Below, piece after piece: positions 1-7,680 of a DNA stretch of 64,000 nt. Source of the stretch: Halopenitus malekzadehii (GTDB taxonomy: Archaea > Halobacteriota > Halobacteria > Halobacteriales > Haloferacaceae). Positions within the stretch are counted from its first letter, which is position 1, and the number at the start of each line of letters is the position of its first letter. The position numbers and the translations under genes are program-made. A model generated the notes under the pieces. That model saw only the letters and a program-made list of their open reading frames with translations. It did not search any database and was not told the origin of the DNA. The stretch spans positions 124,001-188,000 of the forward strand of contig NZ_FNWU01000003.1 in assembly GCF_900108505.1 (NCBI RefSeq), read 5' to 3'.

Positions 1-866
1 GCTATACCGTCTCCTCTCGACACGTTCCCGACGTCCGGTATGAGGGCAAGATCCATCCCGGACTCGCCGGATGTGCCCCCAGCCAGGAGCTCCTCGAAGA
101 ATGGAACGAACGAGAACAGGAGCTCATCGACAAACACGCCGAGGACCCCGAGTCCATCCCGAACCACCCGACCGGCGAGGCCGAACCCGGCGTCGCGAAC
201 CCGCCGACGAAGGACGGCGCGCAGATGGGCGAGATGGATCCCGAGGAAGCCGACGCGGCCGCCGAAGAGGCTGCCCGAACGGTACCGCCGCGTGAACACG
301 GCGGCAACCACGACATCAAGGACCTCTCGATCGGCTCCACGGTCTACTTCCCGGTCTACGTCGACGGCGCCAAGTTCGGCATCGGCGACTTCCACGCCTC
401 CCAGGGCGACGGGGAGATAACCTTCTGTGGCGCCATCGAGATGGCGGCCTACGTGGACCTCAAATTCGAGGTGATCGAGAACGGGATGGAGGAACACGGG
501 GTTTCCCATCCGATCTTCGAGCCCGGCCACCGCGGGCCGAACTTCGAGAATTACGTGACGTTCTGCGGCTACTCGGTCACCGAGGACGGCGAGCAGAAGT
601 ACATCGACTCCCACACCGCCTATCGGCGGGCCTGTCTGCAGGCCATCGACTACCTGAAGAAGTTCGGGTACACCGGCCAGCAGGCGTTGCACATCCTCGG
701 CACGGTCCCGATCGAGGGTCGCCAGAGCGGCGTCGTCGACGTGCCGAACGCGTGCTCGACGCTGGCGCTGCCGACCGGCGCCTTCGAGTTCGACCTCTCG
801 CCCGGCAGCCTCGGAAACGCCGAGGACCGCGGCAACCTGGTCGTCACCGACGATCCGCTGAGGTGA
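1..866 (+). CDS. Formamidase/acetamidase family protein, C-terminal part (5' truncated by window)
   Basis: The frame is open from base 3 to the TGA at 864-866, so the N-terminus lies outside the window. About 287 residues are visible; family members are usually a little over 400. The protein reads as the C-terminal part of the FmdA/AmdA family, which hydrolyses formamide or short amides to ammonia and the acid. Supporting stretches are GKIHPGLAGCAPS early on, DLSIGSTVYFPVYVDGAKF, then HASQGDGEITFCGAIEMA, and the VDVPNACSTLALP segment near the end. An in-frame ATG at 225 is internal to this fold and is not a true start. The next gene is convergent. Family call is firm; the exact amide substrate is not known. 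Confidence 0.9.
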   Translation, partial: YTVSSRHVPDVRYEGKIHPGLAGCAPSQELLEEWNEREQELIDKHAEDPESIPNHPTGEAEPGVANPPTKDGAQMGEMDPEEADAAAEEAARTVPPREHGGNHDIKDLSIGSTVYFPVYVDGAKFGIGDFHASQGDGEITFCGAIEMAAYVDLKFEVIENGMEEHGVSHPIFEPGHRGPNFENYVTFCGYSVTEDGEQKYIDSHTAYRRACLQAIDYLKKFGYTGQQALHILGTVPIEGRQSGVVDVPNACSTLALPTGAFEFDLSPGSLGNAEDRGNLVVTDDPLR

Positions 867-894
867 TCCATCGGCTGCTCCCCTCGAAAGCGGC

Positions 895-1269
895 TCACTC
901 GCGATCCGCGACACGATCGACGTCGTCGACCGCGTCGTGGATCGCGGCCGTCAACGCGGCGATATCCGCTCGATCGGCCTCCTTCTGATCGTCTTCCGTC
1001 CGATCGCCATCTGCACGGTCGTCTTCCGTCCGATCCACCCCATCCGTGAGCTCATGCTGCCGCGCGGCCGCCTGCAGGGCCAGCCGGACGACGTCGTCGG
1101 TGTCAACCACCGTGTGGCCGATCCGGTCGTTCAGGTCGTCACGGATCGCGCTCAGGGTGTTTCGCGTATCCAGCGACATCGACACCGAGGTCCGGAACGC
1201 GTGGGTCGTCTCCTCGTGAAGTCGTCGTGCCTGCCGTTCGAGGTCGTCAGCCGTGTCGGCGTCGGTCAT
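895..1269 (-). CDS. Small acidic haloarchaeal protein of unknown function
   Basis: 124 residues if translation starts at the ATG at 1269 (MTDADTADD). The reading frame runs further upstream, but that part is Ser/Ala-rich and overlaps the oppositely oriented gene at 1394, so I reject it. The N-terminal 75 residues look helical (LERQARRLHEETTHAFRTS, then a stretch rich in Asp and Arg). A short duplication gives two RTEDD elements near residues 83-95, and the C-terminus is strongly acidic. No catalytic motif, signal peptide or membrane segment is visible. It is divergent from the next gene with about 124 bases between the starts. I do not recognise the family. Confidence 0.6.
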   Translation of the reverse strand: MTDADTADDLERQARRLHEETTHAFRTSVSMSLDTRNTLSAIRDDLNDRIGHTVVDTDDVVRLALQAAARQHELTDGVDRTEDDRADGDRTEDDQKEADRADIAALTAAIHDAVDDVDRVADRE

Positions 1270-1393
1270 ACGGTGAGTCTCGCCGGGCAGCCTCTTAAAC
1301 GTCCCCGCGCTTCCGGCGTCGATCGGGCGTGGCGCCGCGGATCCGTGTCGCGATCCCCGGGACGTTTTTTCGGCTGCGGATCCCACACCGGGT

Positions 1394-1777
1394 ATGAGCG
1401 AGATCTCACTCGCGATCCCGCAGGGTGTCATCGACGGCCTCCCCGAGGACAGCCAGGCGACGAAACAGGACGTCCAACGGGCGGTTTCCGGGATCGAATC
1501 CCGGTTGAACGCCGAGATCGAGGCGGCGGAGGGGACCGCCGAGGCGGCGAGCATCGTCGTCGACGCCGTCGAGTTCCTCGAGGACCGGATGGAGCGATAC
1601 GACTCGTTCGTCCCGGAGCTGCGTGCGTGGGGGCAGTCGCCGATCTACGCCATCACCTGGCGCAACCTGTACGCGGAGCTGATCGCGCAGTTGTACGACC
1701 ACGAGTGGCTCGCCGAGGAGCTCGACCGCGAGCGGAACTACCGGATCGTCGAGGACGGGATCCGATTCGGCGGTTGA
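1394..1777 (+). CDS. Conserved-looking haloarchaeal protein of unknown function
   Basis: 127 residues from MSEISLAIPQ. The start follows the leaderless pattern of this genome: a T-rich element (cgttttttcgg, about 30 bases before the ATG) and the sequence gggtATG. The protein is acidic and largely helical, with an aromatic stretch in the second half (WGQSPIYAITWRNLYAEL) and an ending rich in charged residues. There is no signal peptide, transmembrane segment or cysteine. A terminator-like hairpin follows the stop codon within ten bases. No function is proposed. Confidence 0.7.
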   Translation: MSEISLAIPQGVIDGLPEDSQATKQDVQRAVSGIESRLNAEIEAAEGTAEAASIVVDAVEFLEDRMERYDSFVPELRAWGQSPIYAITWRNLYAELIAQLYDHEWLAEELDRERNYRIVEDGIRFGG

Positions 1778-1783
1778 CATCCT

Positions 1784-1807
1784 CCCCGCCCTGAGGGCGG
1801 GGTTTGA
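1784..1807 (+). terminator. GC-rich hairpin followed by TTT, downstream of the 1394-1777 gene
   Basis: CCCCGCCC (1784-1791), a three-base loop TGA, then GGGCGGGG (1795-1802), followed by TTTGAG. The stem is perfect over eight G-C pairs. It begins seven bases after the stop codon and would end transcription before the promoter at 1846. The surrounding sequence (gacatCCTCCCCGCCC) also resembles the hairpin ends of IS200/IS605-type elements as I remember them, so it could be a relic of one. Confidence 0.55.
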
Positions 1808-1845
1808 GTATTGAATCCTCCATAACCGACGACGTCCACCGCCCG

Positions 1846-1853
1846 TATTTAAG
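1846..1853 (+). promoter_or_regulatory. TATA box for the SAMP-like gene
   Basis: TATTTAAG at 1846-1853 lies 24-31 bases before the ATG at 1877. That spacing predicts a leaderless transcript, as is usual in haloarchaea. Confidence 0.6.
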
Positions 1854-1876
1854 CATCCACCGGCCCGTGATCGGGT

Positions 1877-2470
1877 ATGGAACTCGAGTTGCGGTTCTTC
1901 GCCACGTTTCGGGAGGCCGCCGGGTCGAAGACGGTTCACTACGAGGTCGACGGCGACGATGTGATCGTCGGCGACGTGCTCGCGGCCCTCGAGGAGGACT
2001 ACGAGGGAATGCGCGGGCGCCTCATCGAGGATGGGGCGCTCGCCCCGCAAATAAACGTCCTGAAGAACGGTCGCGAGGTGCTGCACATACAGGGCCTCGA
2101 GACGCCGCTTTCGGCCGGGGACACCCTCTCGATCTTTCCACCAGTCGCCGGCGGGATCGATGAAGTCCCCGAAGGCGCGGACGAAACCGACGCGACCGAT
2201 CGTCGGGAACGGTCCTACAGAGGGATCTCGCGACGGTTGGCGGCCCACTACCTCCGGAACCTCGGCGGGACCCTGGTCGGCACCGACGATCCGGTCGAGG
2301 CGACTCGGGTCGAGGGCGACGGCTGGACGGCGGAGTTGTCGGCCGATACGGTGGCCATCGGCGGCTCCCTGACGCTCACCGAGGTGACGATCGGCTTCAC
2401 CGGCGATCCGTCGATCCTCGACGACCTGATCGAACGGTTCTCACAGAAGGCGATGCGGGCGGGCGGATGA
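1877..2470 (+). CDS. SAMP/MoaD-type ubiquitin-like protein with C-terminal extension
   Basis: 197 residues. Residues 1-93 form a beta-grasp domain of the MoaD/ThiS/SAMP family: MELELRFFATFREAAG at the start, QINVLKNGRE in the middle and IFPPVAGG ending at residues 92-93. In this family the C-terminal Gly-Gly is thiocarboxylated or adenylated by an E1-like enzyme, for sulfur transfer to molybdopterin or tRNA or for protein conjugation; this opening resembles haloarchaeal SAMP3-like proteins. Here the chain continues about 104 residues past that Gly-Gly through an acidic linker into a second alpha/beta domain like the C-terminal domain of some archaeal MoaD proteins. The full protein also ends in Gly-Gly (196-197). 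Its stop overlaps the next gene's ATG (ATGA), suggesting translational coupling. Confidence 0.85.
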   Translation: MELELRFFATFREAAGSKTVHYEVDGDDVIVGDVLAALEEDYEGMRGRLIEDGALAPQINVLKNGREVLHIQGLETPLSAGDTLSIFPPVAGGIDEVPEGADETDATDRRERSYRGISRRLAAHYLRNLGGTLVGTDDPVEATRVEGDGWTAELSADTVAIGGSLTLTEVTIGFTGDPSILDDLIERFSQKAMRAGG

Positions 2471-2988
2471 CGCCGGACCGATCGTCGCCCGATCGAACGA
2501 CCTCCACGGACGTTGAGGGGGCTACACCGGCTGATGCGGAGGGATCCGACTCCGGATCGGATGCCGATTCCGACTCCGAGTCCGGATCCGACCCCGACTC
2601 CGGGTCGGATCCCGGTGAGGCCGCCGACGAGCTCCCGTTCGATGGAACCGTACTGGTCCAAGCCGGGGCCCTCGCGAGCGTCCCGCTCTCACGGCTCCCC
2701 GGGATCCTCCGACCGCTTCAGCGCCATCTCGGCGATCGGATCGACCAGTATCGACGCGAGTACGAGCGGGTCCTCCGGGAACCCGACCGGGAGTTGTTCC
2801 TCGTCGATCCGTCACACTGGGACGTCCTTGCGTCCGACGTCGGGCTGGACGACCGTGCGCGTGACGCCGCCAGACGAACCCACGAGGCGCAGCTGACGCG
2901 GTCCGGATCCGTGCACGACCGACGCGCGGAGTTCGAGGCCGCCCTGGAGATCCGGTCCGTGGTCGTGATCGGGGCCGACGACGACTGA
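2467..2988 (+). CDS. Haloarchaeal protein of unknown function, coupled to the SAMP-like gene
   Basis: 173 residues, with its ATG overlapping the SAMP-like stop codon (ATGA). The first 55 residues are a disordered, repetitive Asp/Ser/Gly stretch (DSDSESGSDPDSGSDPG). The remaining 115 residues look folded: LVQAGALASVPLSRLPGI, an Arg-rich helix around IDQYRREYERVLREP, then FLVDPSHWDVL and a C-terminal VVVIGADDD. No cysteine, membrane segment or known catalytic motif was seen. The tight coupling suggests the two proteins act together or need matched amounts. Function unknown. Confidence 0.7.
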   Translation: MTPDRSSPDRTTSTDVEGATPADAEGSDSGSDADSDSESGSDPDSGSDPGEAADELPFDGTVLVQAGALASVPLSRLPGILRPLQRHLGDRIDQYRREYERVLREPDRELFLVDPSHWDVLASDVGLDDRARDAARRTHEAQLTRSGSVHDRRAEFEAALEIRSVVVIGADDD

Positions 2989-3049
2989 GACGCGGCGGGA
3001 CCCTCCGACTCCGATACGGCTTTCAGCCGCCCCGTTGGAAGGTGGGTGT

Positions 3050-3727
3050 ATGCACGCGGATTTCCGGACGGGAGCTCGCGACGTGATCCCCGTTCTGCTC
3101 GGGGTCGCTCCCTTCGCGACGGTCGTCGGGATCGCCGCGATCGACGCCGGATTGACGCCGATGCAGGCGATCGGGATGTCCCTGTTCGTCTACGCCGGAT
3201 CCTCACAGCTCGCCGCGATCGAGCTGCTCGGGGAGACCGCGCCGATCGTCGTCGTGGTCTTCACCGCGATCATCATCAACCTCCGAATGGTGATGTACTC
3301 GGCGTCGATCGCACCGCATCTGGCCGACTATCGGCGTCGTACCCGCGCCTTCCTGGCGTATTTCCTCACCGACCAGGCGTACGCGCTCTCGTTGACGGCC
3401 TACGAGAACGACGCGGTTGACGACGAGCGATGGTACTACCTCGGCGTCGCAACCCCGATATCGATCGTCTGGATGGTCTGTACCGTGATCGGCGTGGTTC
3501 TCGGCGCGGGGATCCCCGAATCCTGGGGGCTGTCCTTCGCGGTCCCGCTCGTGTTCCTGGCGATCCTCGTACCCGTGATGAAGGATCGTCCGCGAACCGT
3601 CGCCGCCGCCGTGTCGGGGGTCGTCGCGGTGGCGCTCGCCGGCGCCCCCTTCAACCTCGGCCTGCCGATCGGCGCCGTGGTTGGGATCTGTGCCGGCCTC
3701 CTCACCGAGGTGATCCGAAACAGATGA
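3050..3727 (+). CDS. azlC: AzlC family branched-chain amino acid exporter, large subunit
   Basis: 225 residues from MHADFRTGARDVIPVLLGV. A Shine-Dalgarno-like GGAAGGTGGG precedes the ATG at 3050, which I prefer to the in-frame ATG at 3035. AzlC proteins form the large membrane subunit of branched-chain amino acid (and azaleucine) exporters with AzlD. The family signature is clear: GVAPFATVVGIAAIDAGL, then MSLFVYAGSSQLAAIEL and the INLRMVMYSASIAPHL region, with about seven hydrophobic segments. The stop overlaps the start of azlD (ATGA). Family and pairing are firm; the exact amino acid exported is inferred. Confidence 0.9.
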   Translation: MHADFRTGARDVIPVLLGVAPFATVVGIAAIDAGLTPMQAIGMSLFVYAGSSQLAAIELLGETAPIVVVVFTAIIINLRMVMYSASIAPHLADYRRRTRAFLAYFLTDQAYALSLTAYENDAVDDERWYYLGVATPISIVWMVCTVIGVVLGAGIPESWGLSFAVPLVFLAILVPVMKDRPRTVAAAVSGVVAVALAGAPFNLGLPIGAVVGICAGLLTEVIRNR

Positions 3728-4062
3728 CCGAACACTCCCCGGTCGCGATCTGGGCAGCGATCCTCCTCATCGGCGTCGCGACCTACCTGATCCGGCTGTC
3801 GTTCATCCACCTGTTCGGCCGGATCGACGACGTTCCGCCGGCTCTCGAGCGCGCGCTTCGGTTCGTCCCGCCCGCGGTCCTCGCCGGGCTCGTCGCCCCC
3901 GCGGTGATCACCGTCGGCCCGACGCTCGAGGCGACGATCGTCGACGAACGGCTCCTCGCCGCGGTCCTCGCGGGCGCCGTCGCCTGGCGGACCGAGGACA
4001 TGTTCGCCACGATCGGCGCCGGGATGGTCGCGTTCTGGGTCCTGCGGTTCGTCGTTATGTGA
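3724..4062 (+). CDS. azlD: AzlD family branched-chain amino acid exporter, small subunit
   Basis: 112 residues, starting at the ATG that overlaps the azlC stop. It has four hydrophobic segments (AIWAAILLIGVATYLIRL; ALRFVPPAVLAGLVAPAVI; LLAAVLAGAVAWRT; FATIGAGMVAFWVLRF), the size and layout of AzlD, the small partner of AzlC. A longer reading of the same frame upstream, inside azlC, is rejected because it is an off-frame shadow of azlC. The ATGA overlap supports equimolar synthesis. Confidence 0.88.
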   Translation: MTEHSPVAIWAAILLIGVATYLIRLSFIHLFGRIDDVPPALERALRFVPPAVLAGLVAPAVITVGPTLEATIVDERLLAAVLAGAVAWRTEDMFATIGAGMVAFWVLRFVVM

Positions 4063-4144
4063 CCACTCTCTCCCGTGCCTCCGATTCACCTTTGAACCGC
4101 GTCGACCCCCGATCGTTTTCACGGCTCCGGCCGATCCCGCACGT

Positions 4145-4570
4145 ATGTACGACGAGATACTGCTTCCGGTCGCTCCCGACGGCGACACGTCACGGGCGGT
4201 TCCACACGTCGTGACGCTTGCGGAGCGCTATGACGCCCGCATTCACGTCCTGGCGATCGTCGACACGCTCGAGGAGGCGCTCGGCGACCCCCAACTCGAG
4301 ACGCTCACCCAGCGCCTCGAAACCGCGGCACACGACCGCGTTCACGAGGTCCGATCCGAACTCGACGAGCGAGGGATCGACGCCGACGCCCACGTCCACC
4401 GCGGCACGCCCCACGAGGCGATCCGAGCCACGATCGACGACCTCGACGTCGACCTCGTGGTGATGCCGACCCACTCCCGGGAAGGGCTCGAACGGGTCCT
4501 GCTCGGATCGGTGACGGAACGCATCATCCGACAGTCACCGGTCCCGGTGTTGTCGGTCCCGATGGAGTGA
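4145..4570 (+). CDS. Universal stress protein (UspA family)
   Basis: 141 residues of a single UspA domain: MYDEILLPVAPDGD at the start, a central helix pair, then DLVVMPTHSREGL and LLGSVTERIIRQSPVPVLSV at the end. The last block is the nucleotide-binding G(2x)G(9x)GS region, here with Ser/His in place of the first Gly, so ATP binding is likely but not certain. A T-rich element (gttttcacgg) lies about 30 bases upstream. The truA start codon (GTG 4567) overlaps the stop, so the two may be co-translated. Confidence 0.88.
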   Translation: MYDEILLPVAPDGDTSRAVPHVVTLAERYDARIHVLAIVDTLEEALGDPQLETLTQRLETAAHDRVHEVRSELDERGIDADAHVHRGTPHEAIRATIDDLDVDLVVMPTHSREGLERVLLGSVTERIIRQSPVPVLSVPME

Positions 4571-5556
4571 CGTCGACCGTGCGTGCGTTCCGACTCGCGT
4601 ACGACGGGCGGCCGTTCTCCGGGTTTCAACGCCAGCCCGACATGCCCACGGTCGAGGACGCGATCTTCGACGCGCTCGAGGGGCTCGGCGTCGCCGACCT
4701 CCCCCGTGAGCGGTCCGGCCGGCGTCCCCGTCCACCCGGCTACGCGGCCGCCGGCCGGACCGACGCGGGCGTCTCCGCCGCCGCCCAGACGATCGCCTTC
4801 GAGGCCCCGTCGTGGCTCACGCCGCGCGCGTTCAACGGACACCTCCCGAAGCACGTTCGGGCGTGGGCCGCCGCCGACGTGCCGGCCGACTTTCACGCAA
4901 CCCACGACGCGACCCGGCGAACCTACCGGTATCACCTGTATGCACCCCCCGCGGAGTCGGACGGCGACACACCGTCGACCGAACCGACCGCACCGACCAC
5001 GCGGACCGCGCCGACCGCGCCGGCAGTCGACGATGAACGGGTTCGGGCGGCGCTCGACCGCCTCACCGGCGAGCACGACGTGCACAACCTGACGCCGGAT
5101 ACCGACGGAACGATCCGGTCGATCACGGCACGTGCTACCCGAACCGGCGACGTGCTCGTCCTCGAGGTCGCCGCAGACGGGTTCCCGCGCGAGTTCGTCA
5201 GACGGCTCGTCACGCTCGTCCGCGCGGTCGGAACCGGGGACGCGTCGCTCTCGCGGGTCGATCGCGTGCTCTCGCCGGATCCGGTCGCTGGTCCCGAGGG
5301 GGTCGGCCCTGCTCCGCCGACGCCGCTCGTGCTCTGGGACGTTGCCTACGAGGAGGTCACTGACTCCGGAGACGGCACCGACACCGATGGAGACGCCGTC
5401 GACGGCGACGACCGCCGGAATACCGCGATCCGGTTCGATCCCGATCCCGAGGCGATCGACAGCACGCGGACGGCGTTCGCCGAGGAGCACGTCACGGCGC
5501 GACACGCCGCCGCGATGACCGCCGCGGTCCGGCGGCGAGTCGGATCGGACCACTGA
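4567..5556 (+). CDS. truA: tRNA pseudouridine synthase A
   Basis: 329 residues if the GTG at 4567, overlapping the usp stop, is used; a GTG at 4579 gives MRAFRLAYDG, closer to the usual TruA N-terminus. TruA converts uridines 38-40 of the tRNA anticodon arm to pseudouridine. The catalytic Asp is in AAGRTDAGVSA (D66). RTYRYHLYAP, the H-x-x-T-P-D segment (VHNLTPDTDG) and FPREFVRRLVTLV also fit. It is longer than bacterial TruA because of a Pro/Thr/Ala-rich insertion around residues 125-155 and an acidic C-terminal tail, typical halophile expansions. A tRNA gene follows 43 bases downstream. Confidence 0.93.
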   Translation: MTSTVRAFRLAYDGRPFSGFQRQPDMPTVEDAIFDALEGLGVADLPRERSGRRPRPPGYAAAGRTDAGVSAAAQTIAFEAPSWLTPRAFNGHLPKHVRAWAAADVPADFHATHDATRRTYRYHLYAPPAESDGDTPSTEPTAPTTRTAPTAPAVDDERVRAALDRLTGEHDVHNLTPDTDGTIRSITARATRTGDVLVLEVAADGFPREFVRRLVTLVRAVGTGDASLSRVDRVLSPDPVAGPEGVGPAPPTPLVLWDVAYEEVTDSGDGTDTDGDAVDGDDRRNTAIRFDPDPEAIDSTRTAFAEEHVTARHAAAMTAAVRRRVGSDH

Positions 5557-5599
5557 AGCGCTACGTTCAAGTACGCCCGCTGGAAACGCCAGCGTGCAC

Positions 5600-5670
5600 G
5601 CGCCGTTGGTCCAGTGGTAGGACATTAGCTTCCCAAGCTAATAGCCCGGGTTCAATTCCCGGACGGCGCA
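5600..5670 (+). tRNA. tRNA-Gly (anticodon CCC)
   Basis: The acceptor stem GCGCCGT (5600-5606) pairs with ACGGCGC (5663-5669), with discriminator A at 5670. The anticodon stem TTAGC/GCTAA encloses the loop TTCCCAA, anticodon CCC, reading glycine GGG codons. The T arm is CCCGGGTTCAATTCCCGG. No intron is seen and CCA is not encoded. A copy of the 3' end recurs 65 bases downstream inside a hairpin. Confidence 0.96.
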
Positions 5671-5683
5671 CTCCCTGCGGTCG

Positions 5684-5739
5684 TGCGCCGTCCGACGTCC
5701 CGTTCGCTTCGCTCACGGGACTCCCGGACGGCGCATTTT
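5684..5739 (+). terminator. Long hairpin built from a copy of the tRNA 3' end, followed by TTTT
   Basis: TGCGCCGTCCG (5684-5694) pairs with CGGACGGCGCA (5725-5735), and inside it GTCCCGT (5697-5703) pairs with ACGGGAC (5715-5721). TTTT follows at 5736-5739. The right arm TCCCGGACGGCGCA (5722-5735) is a 14-base direct repeat of the tRNA 3' end (5657-5670). It could end tRNA transcription, and could also be a scar of integration at the tRNA. No gene is supported between here and larC, which ends at 5887. Confidence 0.6.
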
Positions 5740-5886
5740 CCGAACGGAGTGCGGACGATCGACGGGAGGGAATTGCTACCCCTGCCAGTCGCAACGTCCG
5801 AGCGACGCGTGTATCGCCGGGACGTCGATCGGCGTCAGGTGACGGCTGTCGCGGCCAGCTGCGGTGCCCGGTCGGTTGCGCGACGC

Positions 5887-7434
5887 CTAGTTCGAATCCG
5901 GCTTCGGATCCCGATCGTCCCGTTCGTCCGCCCCGCGGACGGCGGTCTCTGCGCGGCGCATCACCTCGCGGATCGGGAGGCCGGTGTCGGCGGCGACGGC
6001 GGCGGCGTCATCGTACTCGGCGCTGACGTCGTAGACGTCGCCGTCGGCGGTCGCGCCGAGCTTGACCGTCACGTCGTGGGCCGTCCCGTCGATCTCGATC
6101 GTGACCGATCGGAACGAGCGGTCGGCGATCCACCGGTGGGTCGCGGCGGTCTCGCGGATCCCCAGGGTGCCGGTCTCACGGGCGAGCCGTTCGGCGACGG
6201 CGTCGGCGTCGGCGGGCGGACAGATGACCGTGACGAGGTGTCCGGGACGGGACTTCTTCATCGTCGTGGGGACGATCGTGACGTCTCGCGCGCCGGCGGC
6301 CGAAAGCGTCTCCTGCAGTCCGCCGAGGACCTCGGGCGGGACGTCGTCGAGGGTGGTCTCGAGGACGGTGACCGCGTCGTGGGTTAACCGTGGATCGTGG
6401 CCGGACTCGGAGTGTGTGGTGTCGGCGTCGACGTCGGGATGGTGGGTGTGGTCGTGATCGTGGGGGGCGTAGTCGTGATGGCTGTGACCGTGATGGCTGT
6501 GGTCGTGATGACCGTGTCCGTGGTCGTACTCATCGACCACCGTCCCCCCGATCGTTCGCAGCACGTTCGGATGATCGGGGAAGGAGGCGGTTCCGGCGCC
6601 GTATCCGGCGGTCTCGACGGAGAGGGCGGGCAGGGAGTCTACGGGGTCGGCGACGGCGCCGAGGATCGCGGCGCCGGTCGGGGTCAGAAGCTCGGCGTCG
6701 ACCGGACCGGCGGCGAGCGCGAGACCGGCTCGCTCGGCGATCTCGACGACCGCGGGAGCAGGAACCGGATAGACGCCGTGACTCATTCGAACCTCGCCGC
6801 CGCCGGCCGCGATCGGACCGGTGAGCACCCGGTCGACCCCGAGGTCGGCAAGCAGCAGGCACGCGCCGACCACGTCGGCGACCGCGTCGTCCGCGCCGAC
6901 CTCGTGAAAGTGCGTCTCCGCGAGGGCGGTCCCATGAACGGCTGCCTCGCCCTCGCCGAGCAGTTCGAAGGCGGCGAGCGCGTTCGCCTCGACGTCGGCG
7001 GGGAGGTCCATCGACTCGAGGAGGTCGACGACCTCGGGATACGTTCGGTGGACGCCGGCACCCTCCGCGTGTTCGTCACCGTGCTCGGAGGTGTGGTCGT
7101 GTGAGTGGCCGTGGGAGTGATCGGAGGTGTGGTCGTGTGAGTGGCCGTGGGAGTGATCGGAGGGGTGGTCGTGTGAGTGATCGTGATCGGGGGAGCCATC
7201 GTGGTCGAAGCGGTCATCGTGGCTGCCGCCAACATCACCCTCCTCGTCCGTCAGCAGAACGTCGACCGTCGTCGCCCGGATCCCGTTTTTCGTCGTCTCG
7301 TCGACGACGAACCGAACCGGAAGCGCCGCCTCCAACGGTTCGAGGACGGCTGGATCGGCGCCGGCCGCGATCAGGGCGGCACAGATCATGTCGCCGGCCG
7401 CACCGGTCCGACCGTCGAACGCGAGCGTGTCCAT
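5887..7434 (-). CDS. larC: LarC-type nickel insertion protein (pyridinium bis-thiocarboxylate mononucleotide nickel insertion)
   Basis: 515 residues from [20 protein letters not shown]; the frame extends upstream but that part is Arg-rich and implausible. LarC is a CTP-dependent cyclometallase that inserts Ni into the pincer cofactor of lactate racemase and related enzymes. Hallmarks are [12 protein letters not shown] at the N-terminus, [36 protein letters not shown], and the C-terminal [13 protein letters not shown] and [12 protein letters not shown]. Two His-rich stretches (about residues 70-115, His/Asp/Ser repeats, and about 303-345) could bind nickel; the first is encoded by 36-bp tandem repeats. 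The protein is one continuous chain, unlike LarC made by frameshift in some bacteria. No larB or larE is seen here. Confidence 0.9.
   Translation of the reverse strand: MDTLAFDGRTGAAGDMICAALIAAGADPAVLEPLEAALPVRFVVDETTKNGIRATTVDVLLTDEEGDVGGSHDDRFDHDGSPDHDHSHDHPSDHSHGHSHDHTSDHSHGHSHDHTSEHGDEHAEGAGVHRTYPEVVDLLESMDLPADVEANALAAFELLGEGEAAVHGTALAETHFHEVGADDAVADVVGACLLLADLGVDRVLTGPIAAGGGEVRMSHGVYPVPAPAVVEIAERAGLALAAGPVDAELLTPTGAAILGAVADPVDSLPALSVETAGYGAGTASFPDHPNVLRTIGGTVVDEYDHGHGHHDHSHHGHSHHDYAPHDHDHTHHPDVDADTTHSESGHDPRLTHDAVTVLETTLDDVPPEVLGGLQETLSAAGARDVTIVPTTMKKSRPGHLVTVICPPADADAVAERLARETGTLGIRETAATHRWIADRSFRSVTIEIDGTAHDVTVKLGATADGDVYDVSAEYDDAAAVAADTGLPIREVMRRAETAVRGADERDDRDPKPDSN
7086..7185. repeat. 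36-bp tandem repeat inside larC (His-rich segment)
   Basis: Two identical 36-bp units start at 7086 and 7122, and a third diverging copy at 7158. Because 36 is a multiple of three, the reading frame is kept and each unit adds 12 residues rich in His, Ser and Asp ([12 protein letters not shown]) to LarC. Confidence 0.9.
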
Positions 7435-7680
7435 ACGAATTCGACGGCGGCGCCGCGTAAAGAGCCTCCCGCTCGTCGACGCGCCGACCGGCCTCCCGAT
7501 AGCAGAAAAAAGGCACGGAGGCGACGGGGTTTTGTATCCCCTCCACATACCGTGGGATATGATGACACACGACCGAGTTCGTGTGACCGTCGGATCGCCC
7601 GGAGATCGGCCGCGATCGACGGGAGCAACAGGCTTAACCCCGAACCGCGAAGAATCACGGATACCCCCCGCGAGTCAATC

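Noticed and set aside
4342-5625. 427-residue minus-strand open frame opposite usp and truA
   Set aside because: It overlaps two confirmed genes on the other strand, is Arg/Gly-rich and has no domain; long antisense frames are common in this GC-rich DNA.
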